Part shown: piece by piece, positions 34,331-46,090 of the stretch
Layout: each line of letters starts with the position of its first letter
How positions within the stretch are numbered: the first letter of the stretch is position 1
NCBI GenBank assembly: GCA_963971305.1
Contig: OZ020303.1
Span: forward strand, 30,678,106 to 30,742,105
Direction: 5' to 3'
DNA length: 64,000 nucleotides
Origin: Arcuatula senhousia
Lineage: Eukaryota > Mollusca > Bivalvia > Mytilida > Mytilidae
Notes under the pieces: generated by a model
Told to the model about the DNA's origin: nothing
The model's database searches: none
What the model saw: the letters and a program-made list of their open reading frames with translations, nothing else
Made by a program: the position numbers and the translations under genes

Positions 34331-34821
34331 GTGAGTGAGTGAGTGAGTTGGTGTTTTACGCCCGTGCAACGCTATATAGGTTATTTACAGGCGATGAACA
34401 TGAAAAGGATGATACAATGAACATGAAATGATGATGATATATGAAATATGGGATGGGGTGGGAAACACAAGGACGGTAAATTTTGAATAACCACAGGAAA
34501 AGGGGAGAAGTGGGCAGGGGCGGAAAGTTTAGCCTATGTGGTGCACTACTTGGCGGTCCACAAAGGGGTCTTTTACGTGCATGAAGCGTGGCATTCTCCA
34601 CACACGTTGGCCCACTATGGTCGGCGGTCAGGGTTTCCGTATTATAGACCTGACAACCCCCGCGGACGAGGGCTACCCTATTCAGCCACCTAGGGTACAC
34701 ACTTGGTCGCTCTGTGGGCTGAGCACTGACCTGACGTCAGAATCCCAAGACCCTTAGTCGCCTCTTACGACAAGCTAGGCTCTGCTGCGGGCCTATTCGC
34801 CACCCGGGCCCCGCACGGACC
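34331..34821 (-). mobile_element. SINE-like family A copy 3, full length with 12-bp target duplication
   Basis: The best A copy. It has the tail (GAGT)n at the left, TTGGTGTTTTACGCCC, GGTGCACTACTTGGCGG, GGTCTTTTACGTGCATGAAGC, GGTCAGGGTTTCCGTATTAT and TTAGTCGCCTCTTACGACAAG, and then the head with GGCCTATTCGCCACCCGGG and CCCCGCACGG. GGGATAGGATGA occurs at 34319-34330 and again at 34822-34833, a perfect 12-bp duplication. On the reverse strand the head reads GGGTGGCGAATAGG, loosely like a pol III A box. Long duplication, tetranucleotide tail and head truncation in sister copies mark it as a LINE-mobilised retroposon. The 114-codon ORF is a shadow of the repeat. Confidence 0.85.
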
Positions 34822-34833
34822 GGGATAGGATGA

Positions 34834-35509
34834 TCTGGACATAATAAACATATGTCATCGTGTGGTAATACTTCCTGGCATGTACAAAAATGTAGGGGTA
34901 CAGTCCAGTTGATATTTAACTTCGTCTTTGTAAATTTTGTACCAAACATGCAGAACTGTACAACAGAAATCATGTGAGAACAGCCGTGAAACGTCGATGT
35001 GCACAAAAAGAGTGAAAATGTGTGTCTTGCACTTCGAGGTACCTGTATTTTTTCAATTGCGTCTTGAAATAAAATTTTCACCAATGTTTTCAAGTCTATG
35101 TCGAAGCTCTTTATTTGCTAATTATCATTAAACATCATTATATTCTTATTTTTTTGAAATCGTAGAAGTAGCATACATCATTGTCTTACAACTATCTACA
35201 AAGGTTATCAATTGATATCCAGATGCACTAGTATTGCAAGTATTTTGAAATGAAACCCTTATTATTCTTCTGAATCATATTAACGTCACTGTGACGCAAG
35301 GCAAAATTTGCTCGCATTTCAATGTATTTCATTTATATGTTTAAGAAAAAATAACTTCTTCAATAATTTCTAAGCTAGCAAGAGTATTTCGTTTGACAAA
35401 ATATGCTTGTCAAAATCTTTCTTTATTGTTAATTTTTTTTAAATTTTTACCGTAGACCATGTGTTTCAGCTTATTCAGCTGAGGTGTTCGATAACTCACT
35501 CTGGAATGA
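34834..35509. other. No recognisable feature
   Basis: AT-rich unique sequence. Nothing supported. Confidence 0.45.
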
Positions 35510-35780
35510 AAACATTAGTATTGTAAAACTTTTGTTCTGTTTCTTTTGTCCCCTTTTTGTGTACTTGGTCTTTTTGTGTTGCGTTCGTTTTCGTAACTTG
35601 TTTTGTGTTATATCGGTAATCTATTATTAATTGTTTTATTGTTGTATCATTGTGTGATACATGTAGTTCCTGTGTCATGTGTTTATCTGTTGTGTTTTTG
35701 TTTGTTTGTTTTTTTTGTTGTTTTTTGTTATTTTGTTGGTTTTTTTAAATAATATTGAGGGGGGTACTTGTTTGTGGTTG
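35510..35780 (+). other. Strand-asymmetric T/G-rich tract
   Basis: The plus strand is almost entirely T and G with long TTTTGTT runs. This creates ORFs of hydrophobic low-complexity residues (F, V, L, C) on the plus strand and K/Q/N-rich ones on the minus strand. It recalls the T/G-rich part of family C, but I could not align it. The following 100 bases (to about 35900) are also T-rich. Confidence 0.5.
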
Positions 35781-35899
35781 TCACTTATTGTTGTGCTTTT
35801 GGTTTTATCGCTCTTCGTTCCGCAGTTTTGTTCTATTATCTTTTGGGTAATTTGCCTTAAATCCGTGGGGGTTCCGGGTAGCAATAAGGCTTCAGCAGG

Positions 35900-36774
35900 G
35901 GTAAGATAGTTGGTTAAAGTGTACTAATGAGCGCCCACAGAGCTTCAAAGGATAGTAAATGGGGCTGTCCTTTGTTAATAAATGCCGGGAATGTCCCGTT
36001 TTGGTGGCAAACTGAATGTCATAAATGTTCTGCTTAGGGTTTGCTTTTTTTATAACCAAATGTTCCTTGTAGGAACAACATATAAATGACATTTTCAACT
36101 GTTGTTAAAATCTCTTTCGGAATTTCCATGCGCCTGTTCTTAGACATTTACGCCATTTGTTAACAGTTTTTTTATATAAGATCAAAAGCATTTTAAATAA
36201 ATAAATTAGCAACGAAAGGGTATCGACACAACTTCTCTGAATCAGAAAAAGTGTGAACCAGACACCGTAACTCGTGAAAATTTCCTGCATGCTCTTGAAT
36301 AAAAATCCATTCATAGATATACTGTATGTGGTAAGGACAATGATTTTCAAAACATTTCTGCGACTAATATATGCATGTATACAATTTACATTAGGAGATC
36401 ATCTGTGTGTTTTTGTTTTTTTTTCTTGAGGCATAAGTTGGCTCGAGTAAATCTCTTCTAGTCTAAGTACAATGGGGCCGAGCAATAAAAAGCAACTGAT
36501 AGTAGCTTTATGTACTTTTGACATAGAACTGCCGTCGACGTTGTTTTGAATAAACATGTACTATTATTGTTAAAAAGTACTATTTGAAGCTCTATGATCT
36601 ATATTAAGCTCAAATATGTTACTTTTTTTTCATTTTTAATAAAAGATAATAAAACAATATGTACCTGAATATTAACAAATGCATGCCATAAAATTGATAT
36701 ATGTATATCATTTATGAATTCATATCATATAGTGTTGAAGGCCATTTGTGAATAATATGAGAACGATCCATTGA
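35900..36774. other. No recognisable feature
   Basis: AT-rich unique sequence. Nothing supported. Confidence 0.45.
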
Positions 36775-36955
36775 ATACCCTGTATTTGGGCCTCAATTGT
36801 CCGATACTTCCCATCTCTTCCAGCCATGCATGTGTCCCCATTTCCTCTACTTCATCCTCGTCATTTTAATTTCATTTTAATCATCCCTTTCATTGTCATC
36901 CTTCTGATTTGGCCAAATTTGTACTACTTGGGAGTGAAGCAATAACTACATGAAA
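36775..36955 (+). mobile_element. SINE-like family B tail fragment
   Basis: TGTCCCCATTTCCTCTACTTC, ATCATCCCTTTCATTGTCATCC and ACTTGGGAGTGAAGCAATAAC match the B tail. The half towards the head is absent. Confidence 0.6.
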
Positions 36956-38710
36956 CCACTTTATAAATTTGTGTCTGACACGTTGTATAAGAATTGTGTT
37001 TTGTGCAATAAATCTGGTTTTATAATCTTTCTTCCTACCTCTAAACTCTCGTATTAATATTACATTCTATATTGCATCGACAAAATTAGAATCATCGTCT
37101 ATAACCGTTTTTCCGTAATTTTTAAGTTTTTATAATCATAGCAAAAATGAATAGTACATTGCTCCCCAGTTTTATGGCATAGAAATCGGTAAATTTATAC
37201 GAAAGACAAAATGTCATCGAATCTAATTACGTCTTTCAAGACATTTTAGTTATCCAACGTTTACGACTGCATCTGTTATTGATTTAGAAAAGATAGCCTG
37301 CATAAGAAGAATATTGATCAAGGATTTGGTGCAAGTTTCAAGCTAGTTAAATTCACCCTAAAGACTTCCAGAAGCAATTTAAATTGGAAGATATGTTTGA
37401 TTCCTTTAGAAAATTTGTACGATAATGCTCATCCGCCTTGCTTATTCAATTTTTTTTTCTAAATACCCATCTAAAAGCAAGAATTTGATTTTAAAAAAAA
37501 ACTAAAAGATAAGCGAGGTGAGAATGCACTTTTCCATAGTGTGCATGTTTTTGAATAAATTTCTAATACATTGCTTAAGCAGAAAATGGAGGGGGGGTTA
37601 AAAAGTAAAATTATAATAAAAATGGAAACGTTGAAAAAAATATATATATAACTATCTTGGGTGGAGAACTTCATATTTTTAAATTGGAAATTGGATAACA
37701 TGCACGAGACATGTAATAATCTATAAGTTAACTATGAAACGTCACCTAGGCGAGGCTTGTAAATCTTTTAAATTTATATTACATAATATAATTTTAAACT
37801 GTTTACTTGTTTATTATTTAGATACATCCTATGGCCTTCATTATACAGAATGACACAAACAAAACTTTTAACGTATCATATAGGTGTAAAAAGGAATGCA
37901 TTGATGCAATTGACAAATTCTAAAACTGACAGACTTAACTATAACAGATCATAACAGCGTGATTTTCTTTAACATATATTTTATGAACGGCTTATATGCA
38001 CTCACGTGTATGCGCTCGAATTATACATTTTGTTCTAGATTTAAGACACTTTCCTTATTCTCAACATGATGCCCCAATGTTGTAGCTCGAGTGTTGTAGG
38101 GCAAACAGATTAATACGTCGGTAGATATATTTTTTATTATTGTTGAAATAGGGTTGTAAAGGCATAAATTAATCGAATGTGCTAATTTGATTACTTTCTT
38201 TTGTGCATATAAATTGAAGGGGAATGAGAAAAACTCTCTTAATACTCATTCAACTTTTTTGGATACACCCAAGAAAGAAAGTTTTGCACGAGCACATCAT
38301 GGCCCGTTCAGAATTATACGTTTATCTTTTTCGCCTTGTCTAACTACGATTTGACATATTATCCGACAATTCTAAAATTATACTCATCATTCTTAGACAA
38401 TAGAGATTTTCTTTGATTATGTAATTTTGAGACAGACCAAATCTTTGGCGCCGATACGACATTCTTTTGTAAAAAAAAAGCAGTTGTCTCCCCTTCAACG
38501 CTTTTATGAACTAGTATTGGCCTAGATTAAGGACAATTCCTCAACTTGGTTTACATGAATATTTATTTTGAACATCTCGTATTGAAGAAAATAAAAGAAA
38601 TAAGAGAAAAATGTTTCCTTCTGTCATTAGGCATAATAGGATGACAAGTTAAAACTGTAGCAGTCTCCTGAACTGATTTAGCTCAGCCTCACTAGGAACC
38701 AGAACAATTT
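36956..38710. other. No recognisable feature
   Basis: AT-rich unique sequence. A short AT repeat lies near 37640. Confidence 0.5.
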
Positions 38711-38836
38711 GAGTTCGCGTTACTGGTTGTAGTTTTTTTTAACTATTCGTTTCTTTTTGTTGATTTCGTTTTATATTGGCTCGCCCGTATTGCTCTGAAC
38801 GTTTTTGACATTCGAGTGTCACATTGGTACTTCTTA
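38711..38836 (+). mobile_element. Family C, short form
   Basis: Starts at GAGTTCGCGTTACTGG and ends at CATTGGTACTTCTTA, with TTTTTGACATTCGAGTGTC near the end. It begins at the same internal C position as the copies at 7743 (reverse) and 10247. Confidence 0.55.
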
Positions 38837-39064
38837 GCTTTATGCATGTAACTCGTTTAAATTGAATGTAATTAAAAATTTTGTCTGCGTGTCATGAAAA
38901 AAAATAATTATTTTCTTGTCCTTTTGGTCGCTCGCCACCGAGTGTGACGCATATATTTTATAAAGTAGATTCCTTGTGTACCCCTCGTACTACATTATCT
39001 TTAAATAACCAGAAATCTATGGAGGTAACACATACATGACATATAGTGCGCTCAAACAATAATA

Positions 39065-39617
39065 AAAGGAGTATGTTCACAAAAGCCTATAAATGGCCCT
39101 GTAATTTGGCTGATTTTTGATTTTCAAGAAACCTTAATGAATGCTTCGAAAATAACTCACAGAATACATATATTTTACAATTATAATTGTTTCCTAGTGA
39201 TAGAATTGTGCTGTTTCCTTCGATGGCACCCTAAATATGTGAAAAATCGTGAAAATCTTCATTTTTGTCGATTTTTTACCCCTTTTCAACACTATTGTCC
39301 GACATAGATTTTTGTTTATTAATTTATTACTTAAAGGTGAATATTTTAACCAAAACATAATTTTGGTCAGAATATGCGGCCAACATTATATTCATCATTT
39401 TTTACCGAAAAAAAGGATAAATATGTCAAAAACAGTGATTTTTAAAGAAGTTCACTAACTTTAAAGGCGTCTGTTGTTCACGAAAGAAAACAATTCATGC
39501 ACAATTTATGACATTTTATAAAGTATAGGGTCTTATGACCATTCTAGCAGCATTTTGCGTAGCTGTCTCGAATTGAAATTTAGGGCCGTTTTTGGCCCTT
39601 TCCGAACATACTCCTTT
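39065..39617. mobile_element. TIR element with AAAGGAGTATGTTC ends
   Basis: AAAGGAGTATGTTC at 39065 is mirrored by GAACATACTCCTTT at 39604-39617. Inside, GGCCCT (left) and AGGGCC with GGGCCGTTTTTGGCCC (right) extend the inverted match. The element is about 553 bp and AT-rich, with no transposase. I found no convincing target duplication, so the class is open. Confidence 0.55.
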
Positions 39618-40392
39618 GAAGACAAGAACACTTCAATATGGTATTTTATTTTTTTTTAATTTATGATTTCTTTTATCAACATAAAAAAACTCAACTGTCA
39701 TAAGTGCATGTGAGAATCGTTTACAGCAGAGAGTTTAATCTGTGTTCATAGGGTCAAGCTACCGGTTATCAAGTGCCCTTTTCACCCCAAACCACATGGG
39801 CCGGAATTCACTCCGTCCCGAAGCTGTGTCCCATCACAATGACCAAAGGTCACTCCGTTTCCGGAGTTATGCAACCGTTACTGACCCAGATGAGACCTCT
39901 CATCACGATCGTGTTACAAATTTAGATGATTAAAATGTCATTTAAAAAGTTCATTTATAGTTTAATTTGCAGTTTAAAGTGGCTCCAAAATAAATGGTTT
40001 TATGAACCGGGCTGACGTAGTACATTTGTAATAAATCTCATTTGCTTTAATATGTATTTTTTGTTGTTAAATCCTGGTAAAACTTCATTGTACAGAATTA
40101 CATAGAAGTCAGTTATAATAATTTTCGATTCCCGATTTTTTCACACACATTATATCCTTAATTTATTGACAATTGGTAAGTTTAAACCGTGTGAAAATGA
40201 CAGTCCAGTAATTCACGAAGAAGATATTTTTATCTTAAAAATTGATTTAACATGTTTAAATCTTTGTTATAGTGGGAGGGTTGCATAGAATACAACATTT
40301 TCGTGACATTTAAATTCAATCCCATAACCTCAACCATGCATGTGCTGTTTGTAGCAAAACAAAATCGTTTTGTTATACTGAAGTCGGTCATA
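39618..40392. other. No supported feature; one GC-richer patch
   Basis: Mostly AT-rich. A patch at 39750-39930 is GC-richer and open for 63 codons with an S/R/H/D-rich product. It has no recognised domain and no clear splice sites. I do not call it a gene. Confidence 0.4.
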
Positions 40393-40401
40393 GAACGAAA
40401 C

Positions 40402-41903
40402 GGCACCATGTATTTTACAGAGTGGAGTCTTGGAGTGGAGTTGTAGAGTGGAGTCTGGAGTTTGGAGTTTGGAGTGAAAATGTCTTATATTAAATGTGTG
40501 CAAAAAATATTTGTCATAATGGTATATGCTGATTGATCTTTATAAACTAAGGTCAGCTACAGCAACATCACTGGCAGGAATGTTTTATTGATAAAGTAAG
40601 ATTTATGACCTGTTAACCACATATGGTTTGAATATTTATGCAGTCACTGACAGTCGAACGTTAAGGTAAACTTCACGCAATAAAGCTATTTACAGGTCAG
40701 TACCCTGTACAATCTGTCTTTTTAAAACATTATCAAGAAACTGGAATCTTTTCAACGGTGAACCAACATGTATTTACTATAACTCAAGACTTTACAGGAC
40801 AAACAAGTACTTTTCATTACACAATTTTGATTATTCTTGTTAAAAAACAATAAAAATTTGGAGCCTTCCTGCTAATCTGTTTATCAGTCATCGTCAAATT
40901 ATCAAAAAAGAATGCAAACACCTAAGATATTTAAGAAGTTGACTTGACATGCCTAACACAATGGGCATAACTTTAAGTAATTTTTGGCTTATAAAATCTA
41001 TCAAGAAAGAAAATGATTTAATGTTGATAGAATTGATTACATCTTAGAAAATCTGGGGCGGTGTTCTCGAAAGTATCCTAAAATATGTCTAAAGACGCGT
41101 CCAAAGTCAAATTTTGAGACCTAGTTTGGACCATCTTTAGACCATCCTAATCTGTTTCTCGAAACTATCTTAGACGCGTCTTTTGTTAGGACGTCTCAAT
41201 ATAGATTTAATAAAATTTTAATTGAAACAAAATTAGATAATTAACTTTTTTAAACAATATATTCATCTGAATGTACACAAAAAGGGCTATGATTTGAATG
41301 CTTAAACTAAAAGTCAACATGTAATTAGCTACTATTTTTGTTTTAAAATCATAACCACGTTGTCCTAAAATAATTAAAACAACATACAGGGTCATTGAAG
41401 TATGTAAAAATAAGTTCAAAGTTTAAAATCATGCATGATGCCTTGAATACAAGTTAATCGATGATTAAATATCATCAAGTGAACACTTGGACAAAATATA
41501 GTGAGTTTTAGTGTATAAAATATGTCAAATGTAAGATTGGATGGTCTAAAGACATCAAATTTGGTGTTTTAGTTTTTATCCTAAAATGAGACAAAGGTTT
41601 AAAATAGGACTGCTTCGAGAACACGACTTAAGACTATGACGAGTCTTTAGATGGTCTATAGACACGTCTTAGTCCTAAGATAGCTTCGAGAACACCGCCC
41701 CTGGCTCACAAACCATGATTACATTACTAATAAATAAAACAGAAATTTATAAAATATTGTTTTACAATTAACATGATTATTAAGAGTGGGGAATATTTAA
41801 ACTTTAAACTCCAGACTCCAAACTCCAGACTCCAAACTCCAAACTCCAGACTCCAAACTCCAGACTCCACTCCAAGACTCCACTCTGTAAAATACATGGT
41901 GCC
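40402..41903. mobile_element. Mutator-like TIR element with minisatellite ends, 9-bp target duplication
   Basis: GGCACCATGTATTTTACAGA and the following AGTGGAGTCTTGGAGTGGAG start the element. The reverse complement ends it at 41903. GAACGAAAC is repeated exactly at 40393-40401 and 41904-41912. Inside each end are runs of GGAGT(C/T)TGGAGTTT, more copies on the right (about 41810-41880) than on the left (40441-40475). The interior holds another element at 41056-41700 and no transposase. Long TIRs, a first base G and 9-bp duplication fit the Mutator superfamily; Merlin is an alternative. Confidence 0.8.
41056..41700. mobile_element. TIR element nested in the Mutator-like element (Harbinger-like)
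   Basis: GGGCGGTGTTCTCGAA is perfect at both ends (16 bp), with looser similarity beyond (TATCYTA, then GTCTAAAGAC/GTCTATAGAC). CTG flanks both sides (41053-41055 and 41701-41703). A 3-bp duplication suggests PIF/Harbinger, for which CWG targets are known besides TWA. Several GAC/GTC-rich inverted motifs (GACGCGTC, AGACGTGTC) lie near the ends. It has no ORF of note. Confidence 0.65.
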
Positions 41904-41912
41904 GAACGAAAC

Positions 41913-43119
41913 GTATGCAAATGGTCTGTTGTTGTTTTTGCTTCTTTAAATATTTTTTGATAAGTTTTGTAGAATTCTGTCAACAAACATGAAAACAACT
42001 TTTACAAACAAAATGTATGCATGTTTTAAGTATGCGCAAAATTTGACCTACAAATCAATAGTCCATGCAAGCAAGGCTTATAAGATAGAAGCAAATTTAA
42101 TAAAAACAAAAAAAAGAGACATTTTATATCAAGTTCATACAGCACACGAAAGAAATCACTGCGAATTAAAGATTTTCTTTCACTAAAGTAAATGTGCCAC
42201 TGTCGTACCCTTCAATAATTGAATCCACCTTCTAGTGCTGGACCAATACCGTCTTTGGTCCATATCTAATGCATTGGGTATTAGAAAAGCGATGTTTGAT
42301 CCCCTTGGAAAGAAAGTTGGGTCCATGAAAAAAGGTCCGCCGAAGTCGTGTACTTGGACCTTTCATGTGTACTAAAAGACAATTTGTTTCTAAATTGATA
42401 ATATGTTTTGATATTTCTTACTAAACTAAACTTATATATTAGATAAAAAAAAATACTACCAAAGTAATCAGATTTAAAAGATCAGTTTTTTTCGAGTAAA
42501 CAAGGCCTGCAACAACAAAATAATATCTTTCATCAGAGCTTAATTAACTTGACAAGAAGATATACTTATAATCCACCGGCAATCAGATTTGTATTGACAC
42601 AATATAGCGCTCAGAACGTGAAGGAATTTCACCCTTTCAAAGATCATGGCAATTGTGTTGTTGTTTTGCTACAAAATAGCGCTACAATCCCTCAGAAAAA
42701 GCCATACCTGCAGTATCTTACTTAAAAGATCGATTTATTTCCCTCGCATAAGTTCGTGACCGATGCGGGAAGTCATCTTAGGACACTGAACTATCTTTGG
42801 TCTTGGAAGAAAGAAATATTTTTGTTCGCCTTTTAATCAGAAATTTCCGGAAATATTTCTGTTAATAAATGATGGAAATCCCTATCTCTTTTCCATTTGC
42901 AACAATGATAAAGGAATATAGAGTTTTGACTTATTAATTAATATCTATTTATATTAGAAAGAGATGTTCTTAAGCTACTTAATGATTCAAAATAAGTTTT
43001 GTTTCGGTAAACAAAAACAATCCTTTTATTTTCAACAAAATTTATATGTACTTTTCAACTTGGTTTTGTAAAAATATCAAAATTGGTTTCTACTATTACA
43101 TGCGTTTTGTTAAATACAT
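41913..43119. other. No recognisable feature
   Basis: AT-rich unique sequence. Nothing supported. Confidence 0.5.
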
Positions 43120-43377
43120 GGTCAAATGCTACATACGATATAATTCATACATACAGATTGTCCAGCTTAATAACCTAGAAAATAAAATATTAAGCACACA
43201 TGTTCTTGCAAAAGCTAGGTTTTAATACAATATATTAATATATTTCAATCACTTTTAATCAGAGATGGTCAAATGCGATATACAGACTGTCCACTGTTTT
43301 ATTAGCTTGATAACTATAGCAATATATGTACAAAGCACATTTCTTGCAATATGTTGGTTTTTTTTTTCAATAAATTA
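43120..43377 (+). repeat. Diverged tandem duplication, about 120-145 bp
   Basis: Two halves start at ATGGTCAAATGC (about 43120 and 43266). They share ACAGA(T/C)TGTCCA, AGCTT(A/G)ATAAC, AGCACA, TTCTTGCAA and AATA(A/T)ATTAAT, with many indels. Old duplication. Confidence 0.6.
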
Positions 43378-44671
43378 ATCAAATTTATAGATGAAAGTTG
43401 TGGAATCTTTCATACAATTACCAAAACTGGTGTTGTGTTTGTTTGATATTCATCGGTTTCCATTGTTTTCAAGCCCATAAAACCATATGGACATATAACT
43501 GTTTAAGGAATCAGGCAATATAAAAACCACTCAAGATCCTGGACATAGATATGTGATACTGTAGGCCTTTGATCAGCTGATGTCCATTGTCCCTAGTGTG
43601 GTTCGTGTTACTTTTAGCCATATTGCTTCTCTCGATGGTCAGACAATTCAAGCCTTGTACTTTACAGCCGTGTATCTTCGCTTTTGGTTATATTTGCTTC
43701 TCAATCTATAGACGATGCGCAGTAGCTTTATACCTAATACCACTTAGTACAACGAACGATATATTTACACTGTGTTTTGTGATTTTAGCTGTACAATGGT
43801 AAAATTTAGATACCACCATGACTTATGTTGTTCTTTGCTTGTTTTGTATTCATGTTTATGTTTTAAGTTTTGTAAAGCTATAACCAATGCGGTTTACTGT
43901 GTGCTTTAATAAAATAAAAAAAAATATTATAATGATTGAGAATGTTCTATAGTTTTTCAAGACTGTTTGTGTTAATTTCTGCGATGTTGCTTGCATTGAT
44001 TCATGTTAATGTTTCATGAATGTTGAATCTATATCTTTTATAATAAACAACAATACTTGTAGGCAAAAAAAATAAACAATAAGCTTAAAATGTTTAAAAA
44101 ATATCGTTTGTTACGCATAGATTCTATTATTTGTTTATATATAGAAATATTTATTATTGACGATTTGTTTTAAATCGTATTAAAATTTTTGGCATGTAAA
44201 TTATAGCATAATATCATCATCGAATAAACAAGAAAATATTATTCATATTCACGCAATGTTAATTGAAGGGAAACATATACAAGACATTTTTGTAATGGAT
44301 GTTTTTTCATGATCGGTGACTTGTTCCTTCGGATCGTTCACTACGGTACTAAAACCGGTACACATGTCCTTAAACATGAAATTGGACCAAGAAAAATTAT
44401 GCAAGTTTCCGTTGTTACATATGATATTAATATTTGACATATTTTTCATATGTGAATTGTGATGTTAACGTATTTAATAGTTTTTGAACAGACACTTTTT
44501 GGTTCAAGGTCTACTCAACAGCAAAAAAAAGGACAAATCAAATAACTAAAATTATACATGTTCTTAGATCATAATAAGGTGATGCTGTAAAACAAATATG
44601 CATATCGCCTTCTAAAAACTTATTAACTTTTGGCTTTTTTTATACTTTTAATGCTCTTCTTTTTCTTCTGG
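43378..44671. other. No recognisable feature; A-rich block
   Basis: A 71-codon ORF (43587-43802) has hydrophobic residues but no known motif. TTTAATAAAATAAAAAAAAA at about 43905-43924 resembles a polyadenylation signal with a tail. A retroposed 3' end is conceivable but unproven. Confidence 0.35.
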
Positions 44672-44674
44672 TTA

Positions 44675-44910
44675 GGGACCGACCATGGGCCTTGTTTTTC
44701 TTTTAAATAAATATTTTTTTATGGAAAAAAATATCTTGGTAGCAGAGGGTAAAAAAATATTCTGTTATTTCTGCGAAAAATGAAAAATATTCTGCTGCGA
44801 CGCCTTAAAATTTGCGGGAAAAATTAAAAAAAATTTCCGCATTCTGCACAGAAAAATAATTTCTGACCGAAAAACCAAGGACCCCCTCTTCAACTTAAAT
44901 GTTCCGTCCC
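44675..44910. mobile_element. PIF/Harbinger-like MITE, TTA-flanked, copy 2
   Basis: Same family as 21091-21424. It shares GGGACCGACCAT, GGCCTTG, GGCAGCAGAGGGTAA-like TAGCAGAGGGTAA, AATATTCTG, CGACGC and AAAACCAAGG, and ends in CTTAAATGTTCCGTCCC. TTA flanks at 44672-44674 and 44911-44913. The left TIR has lost about 17 bp. At 236 bp it is about 100 bp shorter than copy 1. Confidence 0.75.
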
Positions 44911-45232
44911 TTAATTGCTTGTAATGAGAGATGTGTACTGCTCAAGATATACATAATCTGATATATAAAACAGGGGTCGCCCACCTTTGGTACTGTCTGC
45001 TGGGGTCCATGAAGGAATAAAGAGTCCGGTAAAAAATCTGGGTAATGAAAGGGTGAATGTCAGGCGGGCGGCGTTATCGGGTGGTGAAAAATTTCGTAAC
45101 AGTTTTCTCAGCAACCACTTATCACAGCCCCTTAATTTGTTATACAACATCAGCATCCCATAATGTGGGATTCGATTTCAGGTGTGTTGCTCACCTAACA
45201 TACTGTTTAACGAAATCCGACCATTTTAGACT

Positions 45233-45399
45233 GACAGATTTTCTTTATCTTTAAAATAGAAGAATAAAAAACTATAAAACATGCATTAAAATTTAAAAAA
45301 AAACTTTTAAACATGCATGAATTCAAGTCTTAAATGGTCGGTAATTCATGTATGTTTAAAAGTTTTTATTTTTTATTTTAAAGATAAAGAAAATCTATC
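45233..45399. repeat. Imperfect long inverted repeat
   Basis: The arm at 45233-45323 and the arm at 45343-45399 pair through GATTTTCTTTATCTTTAAAA and AAACTTTTAAACATGCATGAATT. The left arm has about 32 extra bases. The loop is 19 bases (CAAGTCTTAAATGGTCGGT). It could be a folded-back element or a foldback MITE. Confidence 0.6.
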
Positions 45400-45989
45400 A
45401 CAGCCTTGTTCAAACTTATTTATGGCCCGACTCGAGAAGCCATATCGAGTTGACAGACAAATGCCAAATAATTTCCATCTTGCATGTTAGAAAAATGATT
45501 GATATGCAAACATGGATTTGAACTCATTCTTGGGTTACTAACCTCAAACAAGTTCATTGGGTCAATACAAAGCCATCAAGAATTCACATGATCCAGAAAG
45601 GTCATTGCACCAAGTGGAACGAATCGAAAGCCATTTGTGAATGAACAAATTGAACCCCCGGGAACTTTTATATAAAACAACCCATTCATGCTAGATTTAT
45701 TAAGATTTTTCTCAGAGTGTTTGATTTTGAAAATGTCATTAAAAATTAACATTTATTCTTAAAGATGCTTATATTTTTGAAATTTAAAAAAATAAAAAAA
45801 CTGCACATGTGTGCGATTTAATCATAATTTTCAAAAGCTTTAATATAAAAAGCATTTGTTCAATTTACAATGATATAAAACTTTTAAAAATGGGAAAGAA
45901 ACATTTGTCATTTTTGTTATGTTTCGCAAAAAGCCAAAAAATATCAAAAAGCATGAAATCATAAAAAAATGGTATAGTAAGGTACTGTT
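45400..45989. other. No recognisable feature
   Basis: AT-rich unique sequence. Confidence 0.5.
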
Positions 45990-46080
45990 TTACTTCAGAA
46001 CAGATATCAGGTAGAAGAACATAAAATTGGTGATACACTGAACATGACCAGGACAGATGATGAAAATATATGGACAATCG
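45990..46080 (-). mobile_element. Old SINE B fragment next to a younger B copy
   Basis: AACATAAAATTGGTGATACAC, TGAACATGA, GATGATGAA and GGACAATCGGG resemble the tail part of B. It directly precedes the full B copy at 46.09 kb. Confidence 0.4.
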
Positions 46081-46090
46081 GGGGAATAAA

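Noticed and set aside
39742..39933. GC-richer 63-codon ORF that could be an exon
   Set aside because: No recognised domain, no clear splice acceptor or donor, and the start is not ATG-supported. Kept only as a place to check with RNA data.
43905..43924. AATAAA plus A run as the 3' end of a processed pseudogene
   Set aside because: The upstream sequence has no recognisable coding similarity and no flanking duplication was found.
45510..45560. GGATTTGAACTC as a tRNA B box on the minus strand
   Set aside because: No matching A box or pairing acceptor arm at the right distance.
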